DNA of 64,000 nucleotides, taken from NCBI RefSeq assembly GCF_030866765.1, contig NZ_CP133017.1, positions 3,764,001-3,828,000 on the forward strand. The letters run 5' to 3'. This DNA comes from Paenibacillus silvisoli (GTDB taxonomy: Bacteria; Bacillota; Bacilli; Paenibacillales; Paenibacillaceae). This document shows positions 40,573-49,601 of this stretch, one piece after another (positions within the stretch are counted from its first letter, which is position 1; each line of letters begins with the position of its first letter). The notes under the pieces were generated by a model. That model was not told the origin of the DNA and ran no database searches. It saw only the letters and a program-made list of their open reading frames with translations. Made by a program: the position numbers and the translations under genes.

Positions 40573-41294
40573 AGCAGCATTTTCTCCCGTTCCGTCATTC
40601 TTCTGCCCTTAATGTCCAGCACGAGCTGCCCGTTGTTCAAGCCGATGATGCGATCGGCGAACCGCTCCGCCCACTCGCCTTGATGCATAACGGCGACGAC
40701 CGAAACGCCCTGCGTTTTGCACATGTTTTTCAGATCGGACAGCACCTGTTCGGCCGCGTGCGGATCAAGTCCGGACACCGGCTCGTCGGCAAGCAATATT
40801 TTCGCGCCGTGAACCAATGCCCGCGCGATCGCGACGCGCTGCTTCTCGCCGCCGCTCAGCTTGTCGCCTTTCTGATGCGCTTTGTCCAGAAGGCCCATTT
40901 TTTCGATCATATCCATGGCGCCCATGTAGTCGTCGTTACGTACCATGCCGCTGATTCTGCGCAAAATCGGCGTTTGGGCTGCGGTTCCGATCAGCACGTT
41001 CTTGAGCGCGGAGCGTTTGGCGATCAAGGTCGGCTTTTCCTCCAGGTAAGCGATTTCGCGTCTGATTTTCATTTTGCCGGCCAGCCCTTTGGACAGGATA
41101 TCGACGCCGTCGACATTATAGGTGCCGCTTGTCCAGCTTTCGCGGAGCGCCAGACATTTCAGCAGCATCGACTTCCCGCTTCCGCTGGCCCCTTTCACCG
41201 CAATGAACTCTCCAGGCTCTATATTGAAGCTAACGCCGGAGAGCACCTTGGGCCCGCCGGGAATTTGTTTCGACAGTTGCTCGACTTTAATCAT
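40569..41294 (-). CDS. PhnC-like ABC transporter ATP-binding protein without a permease
   Basis: A 241-residue stand-alone ATPase. Walker A KGASGSGKSMLLKC, Q-loop near IAYLEEKP, signature KLSGGEKQRVAIARAL, Walker B ILLADEPVSGLD and switch MHQGEW. The overall pattern recalls the phosphonate importer ATPase PhnC. Neither a permease nor a binding protein is adjacent, so it either serves a distant transporter or works without one. AAAGGAGAG precedes the ATG. It is coupled to the acetyltransferase gene by a 4-bp overlap. Confidence 0.8.
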   Translation of the reverse strand: MIKVEQLSKQIPGGPKVLSGVSFNIEPGEFIAVKGASGSGKSMLLKCLALRESWTSGTYNVDGVDILSKGLAGKMKIRREIAYLEEKPTLIAKRSALKNVLIGTAAQTPILRRISGMVRNDDYMGAMDMIEKMGLLDKAHQKGDKLSGGEKQRVAIARALVHGAKILLADEPVSGLDPHAAEQVLSDLKNMCKTQGVSVVAVMHQGEWAERFADRIIGLNNGQLVLDIKGRRMTEREKMLL

Positions 41295-41385
41295 GTATGG
41301 CTCTCCTTTATGATTGCGTTTTCCAACGAGGATAAATATCGTCCTATGTCAGCTATGAATCTAGTTTAAGGGAAAAAAATAATAG

Positions 41386-41414
41386 TTTCCATACGAACAA
41401 ATGTTTGCTATAAT
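41386..41414 (+). promoter_or_regulatory. Promoter of the 73-residue gene
   Basis: TTTCCA (41386-41391)-17 bp-TATAAT (41409-41414). GTTTG and CAAAC flank the -10, which may be an operator. Confidence 0.5.
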
Positions 41415-41468
41415 ACAAACAAGAACACACGTTCTAATTTCCCGCCAATTGTGAGGAGGCTGACCATC

Positions 41469-41690
41469 ATGAATAACTGTGAAAACTATCGGTTTATCGA
41501 AACTCATCGACCTTTCCGGGATTTAACCTTCAAGTTCTATTCCAACGGTTCATTGACCATTATCGACAACAGTGACGATATCGTGATCAGCCCCCGCGAA
41601 TTGAAGGGTTCGAGCTACGATTTCTACGTCCGCAAGCGGCTTGCGTTTATTAAACAGGATTTGACCGCGAAACTGCACAAATATGCGTAA
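41469..41690 (+). CDS. Small conserved-looking protein (73 residues)
   Basis: Not recognised. It begins MNNCENYRFIETHRPFRDLT and continues with FKFYSNGSLTIIDNSDDIVI, ending in a basic amphipathic helix (RKRLAFIKQDLTAKLHKYA). Mainly beta strands followed by a helix are predicted; no membrane segment. The ATG at 41469 has GAGGAGG 10-11 bp upstream, and a good promoter lies 55 bp further up, so it is likely expressed. It is divergent from the PhnC-like gene. Confidence 0.7.
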   Translation: MNNCENYRFIETHRPFRDLTFKFYSNGSLTIIDNSDDIVISPRELKGSSYDFYVRKRLAFIKQDLTAKLHKYA

Positions 41691-41705
41691 GAACAATCTT
41701 CCCCG

Positions 41706-41766
41706 CACAGTCTCTATATGAGTAGCGCGAATGCTCAGCGTTCGCATATCCATATAGAGACTGTCT
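41706..41766. terminator. Long hairpin after the 73-residue gene
   Basis: ACAGTCTCTATATG and CATATAGAGACTGT form a 14-bp stem with an inner GCGAAYGC/GCGTTCGC stem. The T tract is weak (CTTCAC), so termination is plausible but not certain. Confidence 0.5.
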
Positions 41767-41793
41767 TCACATAGCTCCGCTCAGCCGTATGTA

Positions 41794-41928
41794 CTAAGGC
41801 AGCTGTTTGTTAATGCCGTTTAAGCTAGGCGGGCGGCTCGCGAATTTCTCCGTTTTAATCGTCGGAGAATACTGCCTCATCCCCGTCTCTTTATCGCGGT
41901 TTTTACTGCTGTTCCGATTGATGGCCAT
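41794..41928 (-). CDS. Short basic protein (44 residues)
   Basis: A small open frame starting MAINRNSSKNRDKETGMRQY, then SPTIKTEKFASRPPSLNGIN and ending KQLP. The perfect GGAGGTGAT site 8 bp before its ATG argues strongly for translation. It is basic, polar and without cysteine, which resembles small acid-soluble or spore-core proteins, but no family is recognised. No terminator is evident apart from the long hairpin at 41706-41766. Confidence 0.6.
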   Translation of the reverse strand: MAINRNSSKNRDKETGMRQYSPTIKTEKFASRPPSLNGINKQLP

Positions 41929-42054
41929 ATCTATTATCACCTCCATCAACAGTATTTCTAAATCTTCCCAGTACTATTCGATTTGACGGCGAATCCCAAT
42001 ATGCGGTAGATTGATTCTACAGCGAAATCATCTGGGGAAGGAGCCGTGCCTAAG

Positions 42055-42798
42055 ATGAAACAAACCATTCTATTCGATCTCGATGATACGCTTATTTATT
42101 GCAACAAATATTTCTACTTCGTCATCGATCAATTTAGCGATTTGATGAACGATTGGTTCGGCGGCTATGGCATCAAGCCGCAGGAAATTCGCGAGAAGCA
42201 AACCGAAATCGACATCGCGGGGGTCCATGTTTCCGGATTCCAGAGCGATCATTTCCCGCAGTCTTTCATCAGCACCTATCGGTATTTCTCCGATCTGCTC
42301 GGCAGATCCGCCTCTCCGGTGGAGGAAGACCGGCTGTGGAAGCTCGGGCGCAGCGTTTACGAGCATGCGGTAGAGCCGTATCCCCACATGGAAGAAACGT
42401 TGGATGAATTGGCTTCAAGCGGTCATGAGCTGCACCTATATACGGGCGGCGAAATACTCATTCAACAACGCAAAATCAACGAAATGAAATTGGAGCGGTA
42501 CTTCGGACCGCGCATATACGTCCGTTCAAAGAAGAACATTGAAGCGATGGAAGCGATCCTCCGAGAAGGCAAGTTCGACCGTAAATCGACCTGGATGATC
42601 GGGAACTCGATTCGAACAGACGTCGTTCCCGCCCTCACGACGGGAATCAACGCCATCCATATGAAGACCGATTCCGAATGGGCTTATAATATTGTCGGCA
42701 TTGATGTGGAGCCTAAGGGCGCCTTCATCACGCTCGATCAGCTGCGCGACGTCCCTGTCAGCATCTACGACTACTTGAAACAGCTCGGGCACAACTAA
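42055..42798 (+). CDS. HAD-superfamily hydrolase
   Basis: A 247-residue Mg-dependent phosphatase-like protein. Motif I is ILFDLDDTLIYC with both catalytic Asp residues, motif II is HLYTGGEILIQQRK, motif III Lys is in KKNIEAME, and motif IV is WMIGNSIRTDVVPALTTGI. The cap region is a helical C1 type. The ATG at 42055 has AAGGAG 11 bp upstream; a GTG at 42046 is also possible but lies too near. Substrate unknown. It converges on the BadF-type kinase gene with a shared terminator. Confidence 0.87.
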   Translation: MKQTILFDLDDTLIYCNKYFYFVIDQFSDLMNDWFGGYGIKPQEIREKQTEIDIAGVHVSGFQSDHFPQSFISTYRYFSDLLGRSASPVEEDRLWKLGRSVYEHAVEPYPHMEETLDELASSGHELHLYTGGEILIQQRKINEMKLERYFGPRIYVRSKKNIEAMEAILREGKFDRKSTWMIGNSIRTDVVPALTTGINAIHMKTDSEWAYNIVGIDVEPKGAFITLDQLRDVPVSIYDYLKQLGHN

Positions 42799-42819
42799 AG
42801 CGCCTAATTAACAACAAAG

Positions 42820-42869
42820 AGGCTTGTCACACGCAGGAGCGATGGCTCCGGCGGTGACAAGCCTCTTAT
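42820..42869. terminator. Terminator between HAD and BadF-type kinase genes
   Basis: GAGGCTTGTCAC pairs with GTGACAAGCCTC with an inner GGAGC/GCTCC stem, between two convergent genes. Confidence 0.75.
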
Positions 42870-42872
42870 CGT

Positions 42873-43850
42873 TTAGGCTGGTCTGCTTTGTTTGGCAAGC
42901 TGTTGAATGACGTGAGCGTCGGCAGCGATTCCCGCCTTCTCCATCGCCATAAGAATGGCGCCGGCAGCCGGGGGAAGTGCCGGCTCGACGACCTGATACG
43001 TCTTATTCGTCGGTCGAGCAAGCGCCTGCTTGAGACCGGCATTCACATACGGATCGCAAGCTACGCTGCCGATGAATGCGACATGAACGATGTCCGATGC
43101 CGCGAAACAGCTCCCCAACAGCCGGATGCCGGTATCGAGCGCCGTAACAGCCGCATCACAAACGCTGCGGGCAACGGGACTTCCGTCGCGGGCAGCGGCC
43201 GTTACCAAAGGCCCCATGCGGCCGAACATCAGCGTCCGTTCGACATGATCGTTAATAAAACCGTCCGCACCGAGCAGGGCAAGTTCCGTAATGGATGTTA
43301 CGTTCCAATAGTCGAACACCTCTTCGACGAAAGCCCGATCTTCATCGACGGCTTGTCCTGCGATGATTTGATACACCGCATCGTAAGCCAGAAAACGCGC
43401 GGCTGTCGCGGCGTAATGATGGAAATCGTAATTGCACAGATAACGGCCATGTTCATTGATTCCGAAGATGGTCGATCCGGTACCCGAGATTGCCACGATT
43501 CCCGGCTTATTCATCAAAGCGCCGGCATGGGCGACTACCGCATCATTGACAAGGACTTTGGGACAGCTTAAGCACGGCACATCCGTAAACTCCGCTGCCC
43601 AGGCCGAGTCATCCTCGTTATCAAACCCGGCAAAGCCGGCGCAAAGCGCAATGACATCCTCAGGATTGGCCTGCGCCGCTGACAGCGCCTTGCGAATCCC
43701 ATCCTGCACATGCTGCTTGGCATGCGGATCTTTATCCGGATTGCTGCTGCCTTCCTCTACGTATGCAAGCAGTCTCCCTTGCGGGTCTACCGCCAAGACG
43801 CGCGTTGTCGTACCTCCGCCGTCTATCCCGATCACAATCCGTTCGGCCAT
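42873..43850 (-). CDS. BadF/BadG/BcrA-type ATPase, N-acetylglucosamine kinase-like
   Basis: A 325-residue actin-fold sugar kinase. The phosphate-1 loop is VIGIDGGGTTTRVLAVD, the phosphate-2 loop is GIVAISGTGSTIFGIN, and the adenosine region is HVAFIGSVACDPYVNAGLKQAL. Such proteins in Firmicutes phosphorylate N-acetylglucosamine or muramic acid-derived sugars released in wall recycling. The ATG follows GGGGGAG. It is 11 bp after topB and likely in the same operon with the glucosaminidase-like gene two steps upstream, which fits wall recycling. The exact sugar is not known. Confidence 0.82.
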   Translation of the reverse strand: MAERIVIGIDGGGTTTRVLAVDPQGRLLAYVEEGSSNPDKDPHAKQHVQDGIRKALSAAQANPEDVIALCAGFAGFDNEDDSAWAAEFTDVPCLSCPKVLVNDAVVAHAGALMNKPGIVAISGTGSTIFGINEHGRYLCNYDFHHYAATAARFLAYDAVYQIIAGQAVDEDRAFVEEVFDYWNVTSITELALLGADGFINDHVERTLMFGRMGPLVTAAARDGSPVARSVCDAAVTALDTGIRLLGSCFAASDIVHVAFIGSVACDPYVNAGLKQALARPTNKTYQVVEPALPPAAGAILMAMEKAGIAADAHVIQQLAKQSRPA

Positions 43851-43861
43851 TTCTGCTCCCC

Positions 43862-46270
43862 CTAGGTGGACGGTCGAAACTCTATAGCGCCCGCAGCCTG
43901 GTCAACCAGCACCAGCTTGCCAGACTCCGTTCGGCCATCCGGTAATTTAAATGTCGATGCCCGCGTTACGCCGCTGACAGCGAGCGCTTTCGCCATCGCT
44001 GCCGTGACCGCCCGGCCCTGCTGCTCCTTCCAGATGACGAACTTACAGCCCTCCCGGAAACGGATGCAGCCATAGCCGCGCTTGCCTTCGACCAGCTGTC
44101 CGCCGCAGCCGGGCCGCGGGCATGGAGCAATCACCTTCGGCGAAGCCGCTGCAGGCGGCGCTTTTTTAGCGGCAGACGCTGACGTCGCTTGCATCTCATC
44201 CATGCTGATCTGCGCAGAGGATGCTTTTGCTCTTGCGGCTGCGCTGCGCGGTGCTGCCTCTTTCTTCGGAGCGGTAGCTGTCGCTCGGGATGCTTTTTCT
44301 TTCGAGGAAGCACGACCGCTCTTCTCGCCTGCAGCTGCTCGCGAGGAAGTTCTGCTCTTGCCTTTTCCTCTGCCGCCCGCCTCGCCGCCAGCCTTCTCCG
44401 GCTCCGCAAACAAGCTGGCATCGGCCTGCCGCTGCTGCTTGACCTTCGCGACGATCATCTCGGCGAACTGCTTCACTTTCGTAATAAACTGCTCATCCGA
44501 AGCTTCGCCTTTCGAGATTTGGTGAAGCCGCTGCTCCCAGCGTCCGGTCATTTCCGGCGATGCAAGCAGCTCGACCCCAGCTCCGCGAATCAGCTCGATC
44601 GCGGCGCAGCCCTTCGTCGTAATATCCAGCCGCTTGCCCGCGAGATTGATATACCCGACCTGCTTCAGCCGCTCAATCGTCGCCGCGCGCGTCGCCGGCG
44701 TCCCAAGCCCGGTCTGCTTCATCGCGTCGCGCAGCTCCTCGTCCTCGATCGCTTTGCCTGCGCTCTCCATCGCCTTCAGCAGCGTGCCTTCCGTATACGG
44801 CTTCGGCGGCTTCGTCGCTTTCTCGAGCGCAGCCGCGCTATCGCAATGAACGGGCGCATCGGCATTTACCGAGAACGGACGGTCCGTTACTACCAAATCA
44901 TCCTCTTGGTCATCGGAGGCATCATCGGCTTTCTTCTTCGATTTGCTTTTCGCTTTATTGCCATCGTCCGAATCGCCAAGGACGACGCGCCATCCGGCAT
45001 CCAGCTGCTCCTTCGCGCGCGTGCGGAACTGCTCCTGCTCCACCTCGGTCAACACATCATGGTTGTTGTATACCGCAGGCGGATAGTAGTGCGACAAGAA
45101 GCGGCGAACGATCATATCGTAGATGTTCTGCTCCTCCGTGCTCAATGTACCCGGCCGTTTAGGCGTCGGCAGAATCGCATGGTGATCCTCGACCTTCGCC
45201 GGATTGCACACCGCCTTGTTCCCCTTGTGCACCCTGCTCCGGTCTGCCCCATTCGCAAGATCGCCGTACGCGGTTTGTTTTAGCATGTTAAGAACATTAC
45301 CCATAACTGGAAGATTCTCTTCCGTAACATAGTTGGAGCTTGTCCGGGGGTACGTAATGACCTTGTGCTTCTCATACAGCGACTGCGCGATATCGAGCGT
45401 TTTCTTGGCCGGATAACCGTAGCGGCCGTTCGCTTCTCGCTGCAGGAGCGTCAGATCATATAATCGGAACGGATATTCCTTCGATTCGTTGACGGTGTAG
45501 CTGACAATTTTGGCGGGCTTCCCGGCAACCTTCGCCGCCAGTGACTCCGCCTGCTCTTTCTTCGTAATCCGATCGCCCTGCCAAACCCCTTTATAGCTGA
45601 AATCCTGCTGGCTAAACTGGGCTTGCACGATGAAGTACGTCTCGCTGTCGAACGACGTTATTTCTTTATGCCGATCGTAGAGCAGCGCCAATACGGGCGT
45701 TTGCACGCGTCCAACGGAAAGGAGCGTTTTATGGCGAATCGTAAACGCCCGCGAAGCATTCATTCCGACCAGCCAATCCGCCTCGCTTCTCGCTCTAGCC
45801 GCCCGCGTCAGCGCATCGTATTCCTCGTCGCTGCGCAGCATGTCGAAGCCGCGGCGGATCGTTTCCGGCGTCAAATCGGAAATCCACAGCCTGTCCGTCG
45901 GCTGCGGCATCTTCAAATATTGGCGGATCAAATGAAAGATCAGCTGACCTTCACGCCCGGCATCGCATGCATTGACAAGCCGGTTGCAGCGTTTCGACAG
46001 CTCGCCGATCGTCTTGAGTTGATCTTTGGTCCGCGCGTTGGCCAACAGCTTGAACCGGTCCGGAATGATCGGCAAGTCCGCTTCATTCCACCGTTTATAT
46101 TTGGGGTCGTATTGATCCGGCTCCGCCAAGCCGACCAAATGGCCGATCGCCCACGTAATGATATAGTGCTCGCCTTCCAAATAAACGCGTTTGTTCTGCG
46201 CCTTCGGTTCCACAACAGCGGCGATTGTCCGGCCCATATCGGGTTTCTCTGCGATAATCAATGTTTTCAA
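43862..46270 (-). CDS. topB: DNA topoisomerase III
   Basis: Type IA topoisomerase of 802 residues that cuts and passes single DNA strands. Toprim begins MKTLIIAEKPDMGRTIAAVV; the metal site is NACDAGREGQLI, and the catalytic Tyr is in KVITYPRTSSNYVTEE near residue 310. The C terminus is longer than in Bacillus (727 residues). It has an Ala/Lys-rich low-complexity tail (about 630-720) and a Cys pair CPRPGCGGQLVEGKRGYGC like a topoisomerase zinc repeat. A basic insert lies near 450 (KAKSKSKKKADDASDDQEDD). The start is a TTG at 46270; AGAGGCGATGG precedes it. It lies between a membrane glucosaminidase-like gene and a sugar kinase gene. Confidence 0.94.
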   Translation of the reverse strand: MKTLIIAEKPDMGRTIAAVVEPKAQNKRVYLEGEHYIITWAIGHLVGLAEPDQYDPKYKRWNEADLPIIPDRFKLLANARTKDQLKTIGELSKRCNRLVNACDAGREGQLIFHLIRQYLKMPQPTDRLWISDLTPETIRRGFDMLRSDEEYDALTRAARARSEADWLVGMNASRAFTIRHKTLLSVGRVQTPVLALLYDRHKEITSFDSETYFIVQAQFSQQDFSYKGVWQGDRITKKEQAESLAAKVAGKPAKIVSYTVNESKEYPFRLYDLTLLQREANGRYGYPAKKTLDIAQSLYEKHKVITYPRTSSNYVTEENLPVMGNVLNMLKQTAYGDLANGADRSRVHKGNKAVCNPAKVEDHHAILPTPKRPGTLSTEEQNIYDMIVRRFLSHYYPPAVYNNHDVLTEVEQEQFRTRAKEQLDAGWRVVLGDSDDGNKAKSKSKKKADDASDDQEDDLVVTDRPFSVNADAPVHCDSAAALEKATKPPKPYTEGTLLKAMESAGKAIEDEELRDAMKQTGLGTPATRAATIERLKQVGYINLAGKRLDITTKGCAAIELIRGAGVELLASPEMTGRWEQRLHQISKGEASDEQFITKVKQFAEMIVAKVKQQRQADASLFAEPEKAGGEAGGRGKGKSRTSSRAAAGEKSGRASSKEKASRATATAPKKEAAPRSAAARAKASSAQISMDEMQATSASAAKKAPPAAASPKVIAPCPRPGCGGQLVEGKRGYGCIRFREGCKFVIWKEQQGRAVTAAMAKALAVSGVTRASTFKLPDGRTESGKLVLVDQAAGAIEFRPST

Positions 46271-46282
46271 GCCATCGCCTCT

Positions 46283-47452
46283 TTACCGTTCGTTAACCGT
46301 CATAATTTGACGTTTCATTGCTTCTAAAATCGTGCGGACTCCTTTATGCCAATTGACATCTTCCGCGTATTTCTTATTAATCCACGCAATCGGATCCATA
46401 TCGGCAGGCCGCCCTTGGCTCCGATGCAGAATCGTATTGCTTACGATTCGGGCGGACTCGCTAATGGACGTATTAAAATCCTGCCAGCTGTGAAAGACGT
46501 TGAACGGATTGTTCGCGATCCGCTTCGCGTTCTTCCCCGTCTTCGGCACGAAAGCCTGCTCCTGCCCCGTAATCGCGAACAGCAGCAGCGGATGAATGTC
46601 ATTGTCTTTAGCGGCATTAAGTATTGTGCTAAGATACGGCTCCTCCGCCAAGAGCGAAGATTTTCCCGTCAAGTACGCGATCAACCGCTGCCGGCTCACG
46701 TCGACGTACCGAAGCTCGTCCGGCAGCTCGTTCCGATATTTCGGCTTCGGCTTCGCCTTCGGCTTCGCCGCGGCTATGGAAGGTTCCTTCACCTGCGTTT
46801 GAGCGACGACGGAAGGCGGTGGCTGGATCGGCTTCTGAACTTGTTCACGCGCAGGATGAACCGACCACCAGCCATAGATCAATGCCGAAGCGCTTATGAC
46901 CACGGACAAGAGCAAGTAACGGCCGGCGCCAAAACGCGCAGCCGGCGACTCTTCCCGCTTGATGGGCAGCGCAATGACCTCGGCTAACCGTTCAGGCGCA
47001 CGGTAATAGACTGCCGCTCTGCCAATGACGGCGTCCCAAGCTTCGACCTCCAGCTGAGGCGCAGCGGCGATGCGAACCGCTTCGTCGATCATTTCACGGA
47101 ACGCCTCTCGCTCGATCGTCACGCCGAGCCGCTGCTCCACCCAATCATGAAGGGCATGCAAAAGCTGAGGTTCCCGATAATCGAGCCTCATGCATGCTTC
47201 GAAAATATGTTTCTCGCTGACCGGCGCCGGCTTGCTGGTTGCAAAACCGCGCAGCAGCGCCGCCGTAATCCTCCGCTTGTCCTCCTGCGGGAACGAAGGC
47301 AGCTGGCGCATAACGATGCGCTTCAGCGCGTCCGCAACGATCTCGGCCTTGCGGTCGCTAGGCAGATCCCCGTATTTATGCTGGACATAATGCCTGATTT
47401 TATGAATATCAGTCGGTGTCAGAACTGCCGCGGCCGTGCTGTGCAATCGCAT
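46283..47452 (-). CDS. Single-pass membrane protein with external glucosaminidase-like domain
   Basis: A 389-residue type II membrane protein. The N-terminal 175 residues are cytoplasmic and helical (unknown). One membrane helix (YLLLSVVISASALIYGWWSV) follows, then a Pro/Lys linker (KPKAKPKPKYRNELP). The outer domain (about 270-385) has LLFAITGQEQAFVP, with a probable catalytic Glu, and ANNPFNVFHSWQDFNTSI. The latter resembles glucosaminidase/lysozyme-fold enzymes that cleave peptidoglycan glycan chains. The ATG at 47452 sits only 2 bp from GGAGG; a TTG two codons later has better spacing. The unusual mix of a large cytoplasmic domain and an external hydrolase suggests linked sensing or localisation. 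Confidence 0.7.
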   Translation of the reverse strand: MRLHSTAAAVLTPTDIHKIRHYVQHKYGDLPSDRKAEIVADALKRIVMRQLPSFPQEDKRRITAALLRGFATSKPAPVSEKHIFEACMRLDYREPQLLHALHDWVEQRLGVTIEREAFREMIDEAVRIAAAPQLEVEAWDAVIGRAAVYYRAPERLAEVIALPIKREESPAARFGAGRYLLLSVVISASALIYGWWSVHPAREQVQKPIQPPPSVVAQTQVKEPSIAAAKPKAKPKPKYRNELPDELRYVDVSRQRLIAYLTGKSSLLAEEPYLSTILNAAKDNDIHPLLLFAITGQEQAFVPKTGKNAKRIANNPFNVFHSWQDFNTSISESARIVSNTILHRSQGRPADMDPIAWINKKYAEDVNWHKGVRTILEAMKRQIMTVNER

Positions 47453-47501
47453 CTCCTCCCGAAAGAAACGATAACCTCAGCCTATTTTACCACAACTTTC
47501 C

Positions 47502-47819
47502 TTAACGGAGCGCGGTATTCGCAATCTGTTCCTGGATTTCTTCCGACTCGATATATGCCGTAATCTGCTCTTTCTCATCCGACGTAAACTGAAATTCGCA
47601 GTCGCAGTCTTCGTCAAGCGGTACGATTTGCGCGATTGCGCCGCCATGCGTGCAAATGACGAGAATCGTCATATCGATAAGTCCTGCCGGTATCGGCGTC
47701 TCTTCGCTTACGTCCGCACGCAGCTCAATATCGATCCATTGATCGTCGCGGCGCTCGATGCGCGGACGAAAGGACAGGAACCGCAGCTGTGTAATCGTAT
47801 CCGAACCATATTGGATCAC
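47502..47819 (-). CDS. Hypothetical protein (105 residues)
   Basis: Not recognised. Predicted beta-rich first half (TQLRFLSFRPRIERRDDQWI), a His/Gly loop (VICTHGGAIAQIV) and an acidic C terminus with CDCEFQFTSDEKEQITAYIE. A Cys-x-Cys pair could bind metal. The start is GTG at 47819 with AAGGAGTG about 9 bp upstream. It stands 49 bp before the glucosaminidase-like gene on the same strand and 30 bp after the gltD terminator, so it may begin that operon. Confidence 0.65.
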   Translation of the reverse strand: MIQYGSDTITQLRFLSFRPRIERRDDQWIDIELRADVSEETPIPAGLIDMTILVICTHGGAIAQIVPLDEDCDCEFQFTSDEKEQITAYIESEEIQEQIANTALR

Positions 47820-47842
47820 GGTCGTTTCACTCCTTCTAGAAC

Positions 47843-47868
47843 GAAATAAAAGCGCCCGAAGGCGCTTT
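47843..47868 (-). terminator. Terminator after gltD
   Basis: AAAGCGCC-TTCG-GGCGCTTT on the minus strand, an 8-bp stem with a stable TTCG loop followed by TTATTT. Confidence 0.85.
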
Positions 47869-47897
47869 GTATTTCCATTATAGCGTTATAGCTTCAT

Positions 47898-49385
47898 TTA
47901 CGGAAGCATTGTCGTACCCATCAAGTAACGATCCACTTCGCGCGCGGCTTCGCGGCCTTCGTTGATCGCCCAAACAACCAAGCTTTGGCCACGGCGCATA
48001 TCGCCTGCGGCGAACACTTTATCTACGTTCGTTCTGTAGTCGCCGTAAACGGCCTTTACGTTGGAACGGCGGTCCTGCTCCAAGCCAAGCTTCTCGATAA
48101 GCGTGTTCTCCGGACCTTCGAAGCCGACAGCGATCAGAACGAGATCCGCTTTCCAAACCTTCTCGGTACCCGGAATTTCCGTATAAATTCTGCGGCCGGT
48201 TTCGTCAACCGTACGCTCGATTTGAACGGTGTGCAGTTCCGTAATGTTGCCGTTCTCGTCGCCTACGAACTTCTTCGTCAGGACGGAGAATGCACGCGGG
48301 TCTGCGCCATACAACGCTTTCGCTTCCTCTTGCGCATAGTCCAGCGTGTACACGTTCGGGAATTGCGGCCAAGGGTTCTTCTCTTGATCACGTACGAGCG
48401 GCGCTTTGCCGACCGTACCGAATTGCGTTACGGAAGTGCAGCCATGGCGAAGCGCCGTAGCTACGCAGTCCGTACCTGTATCGCCGCCGCCGATGACGAT
48501 GACGTGCTTATCTTTTGCCGAAATATAATTACCGTCTTCCAGGTTGGAATCCAGGTAGCTCTTAATCGTGCCGTTCAGGTAGTCCATCGCAGGATGGATG
48601 CCGTTCAGCTCGCGTCCTTGGATGTCGACTTCGCGGGCTTTCGTAGCGCCGCCGCAAAGGACAATAGCATCGAATTCGTTCATCAGCTGATCAGCCGGGA
48701 CGCTCACGCCGACTTCCGCGTTCGTCACGAAGTTCACGCCTTCCGCTTCCAACAGGTCAACGCGGCGTTGAACGACTTGCTTATCCAGCTTCATCGTCGG
48801 AATCCCGTAAGTGAGCAAGCCGCCGATCCGGTCAGCGCGCTCGTATACCGTTACGGTATGGCCGGCTTTGTTCAGCTGCGCCGCTGCCGCAAGACCGGCA
48901 GGACCGGAGCCTACGACGGCAACCTTCTTGCCTGTCCGCATGAGCGGAGGCTGCGGAACTACCCAGCCTTCTTCGAAGCCTTTGTCGATGATCGATTGCT
49001 CGATCGTCTTAATGGTAACCGGATCGCCGATGAGGCCAACCGTACAGGAGCCTTCACATGGCGCGGGACATACGCGTCCCGTAAATTCCGGGAAATTGTT
49101 CGTTTTGTGCAAACGGTCAAGCGCTTCGCGCCACAGACCGCGGTAAATGAGATTGTTCCATTCCGGAATGAGGTTGTTAACCGGGCAACCCGATGCCCCG
49201 CCCGGAAGTTCGATGCCTGTATGGCAATATGGCGTGCCGCAATCCATGCAGCGTGCGCCTTGCGTTCTCAGTTGATCTTCACTGAAATGCTTATGAAATT
49301 CATCCCAATCCTTAATCCGCTCCAGCGGATCGCGGTCAGCAGGCAGCTCGCGTTTGTAGTCCATAAATCCTGTAGGTGTAGACAT
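47898..49385 (-). CDS. gltD: Glutamate synthase small subunit (NADPH-dependent)
   Basis: Supplies electrons from NADPH to glutamate synthase. The 495-residue protein has the cysteines of an iron-sulfur region: [19 protein letters not shown] and [12 protein letters not shown] binding is [17 protein letters not shown] near 165 and NADPH binding [16 protein letters not shown] near 300. The ATG at 49385 ([13 protein letters not shown]) has GGAGG 11 bp upstream; a second ATG lies at 49406. The large subunit gltA, normally just upstream, is not here. Related GltD-like proteins work with other enzymes, so independence from gltA should be considered. Confidence 0.92.
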   Translation of the reverse strand: MSTPTGFMDYKRELPADRDPLERIKDWDEFHKHFSEDQLRTQGARCMDCGTPYCHTGIELPGGASGCPVNNLIPEWNNLIYRGLWREALDRLHKTNNFPEFTGRVCPAPCEGSCTVGLIGDPVTIKTIEQSIIDKGFEEGWVVPQPPLMRTGKKVAVVGSGPAGLAAAAQLNKAGHTVTVYERADRIGGLLTYGIPTMKLDKQVVQRRVDLLEAEGVNFVTNAEVGVSVPADQLMNEFDAIVLCGGATKAREVDIQGRELNGIHPAMDYLNGTIKSYLDSNLEDGNYISAKDKHVIVIGGGDTGTDCVATALRHGCTSVTQFGTVGKAPLVRDQEKNPWPQFPNVYTLDYAQEEAKALYGADPRAFSVLTKKFVGDENGNITELHTVQIERTVDETGRRIYTEIPGTEKVWKADLVLIAVGFEGPENTLIEKLGLEQDRRSNVKAVYGDYRTNVDKVFAAGDMRRGQSLVVWAINEGREAAREVDRYLMGTTMLP

Positions 49386-49440
49386 GATCGCTTTTCCTCC
49401 ATCCATTTTCCCATTACCGAATGTTCGTTATCTCTCTAAA

Positions 49441-49469
49441 ACTATATCGGGAATCGACATTTTATTCAA
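49441..49469 (-). promoter_or_regulatory. gltD promoter
   Basis: TTGAAT (49464-49469)-17 bp-TATAGT (49441-49446) on the minus strand, 55 bp ahead of the ATG. Confidence 0.65.
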
Positions 49470-49601
49470 TATCAAACTTTGCCATTAAAAACCTGATAAC
49501 TATTTACAATATCTTAGCAACAAGGCTCAATGCAATAAATGGATTTTCCGTACAATCATTTGCACTTTATCGCATATTGTATGCCTTTTGCACAAACATC
49601 G

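Noticed and set aside
47985-49439. 484-residue plus-strand open frame
   Set aside because: Antisense of gltD; no ribosome site and no family motif.
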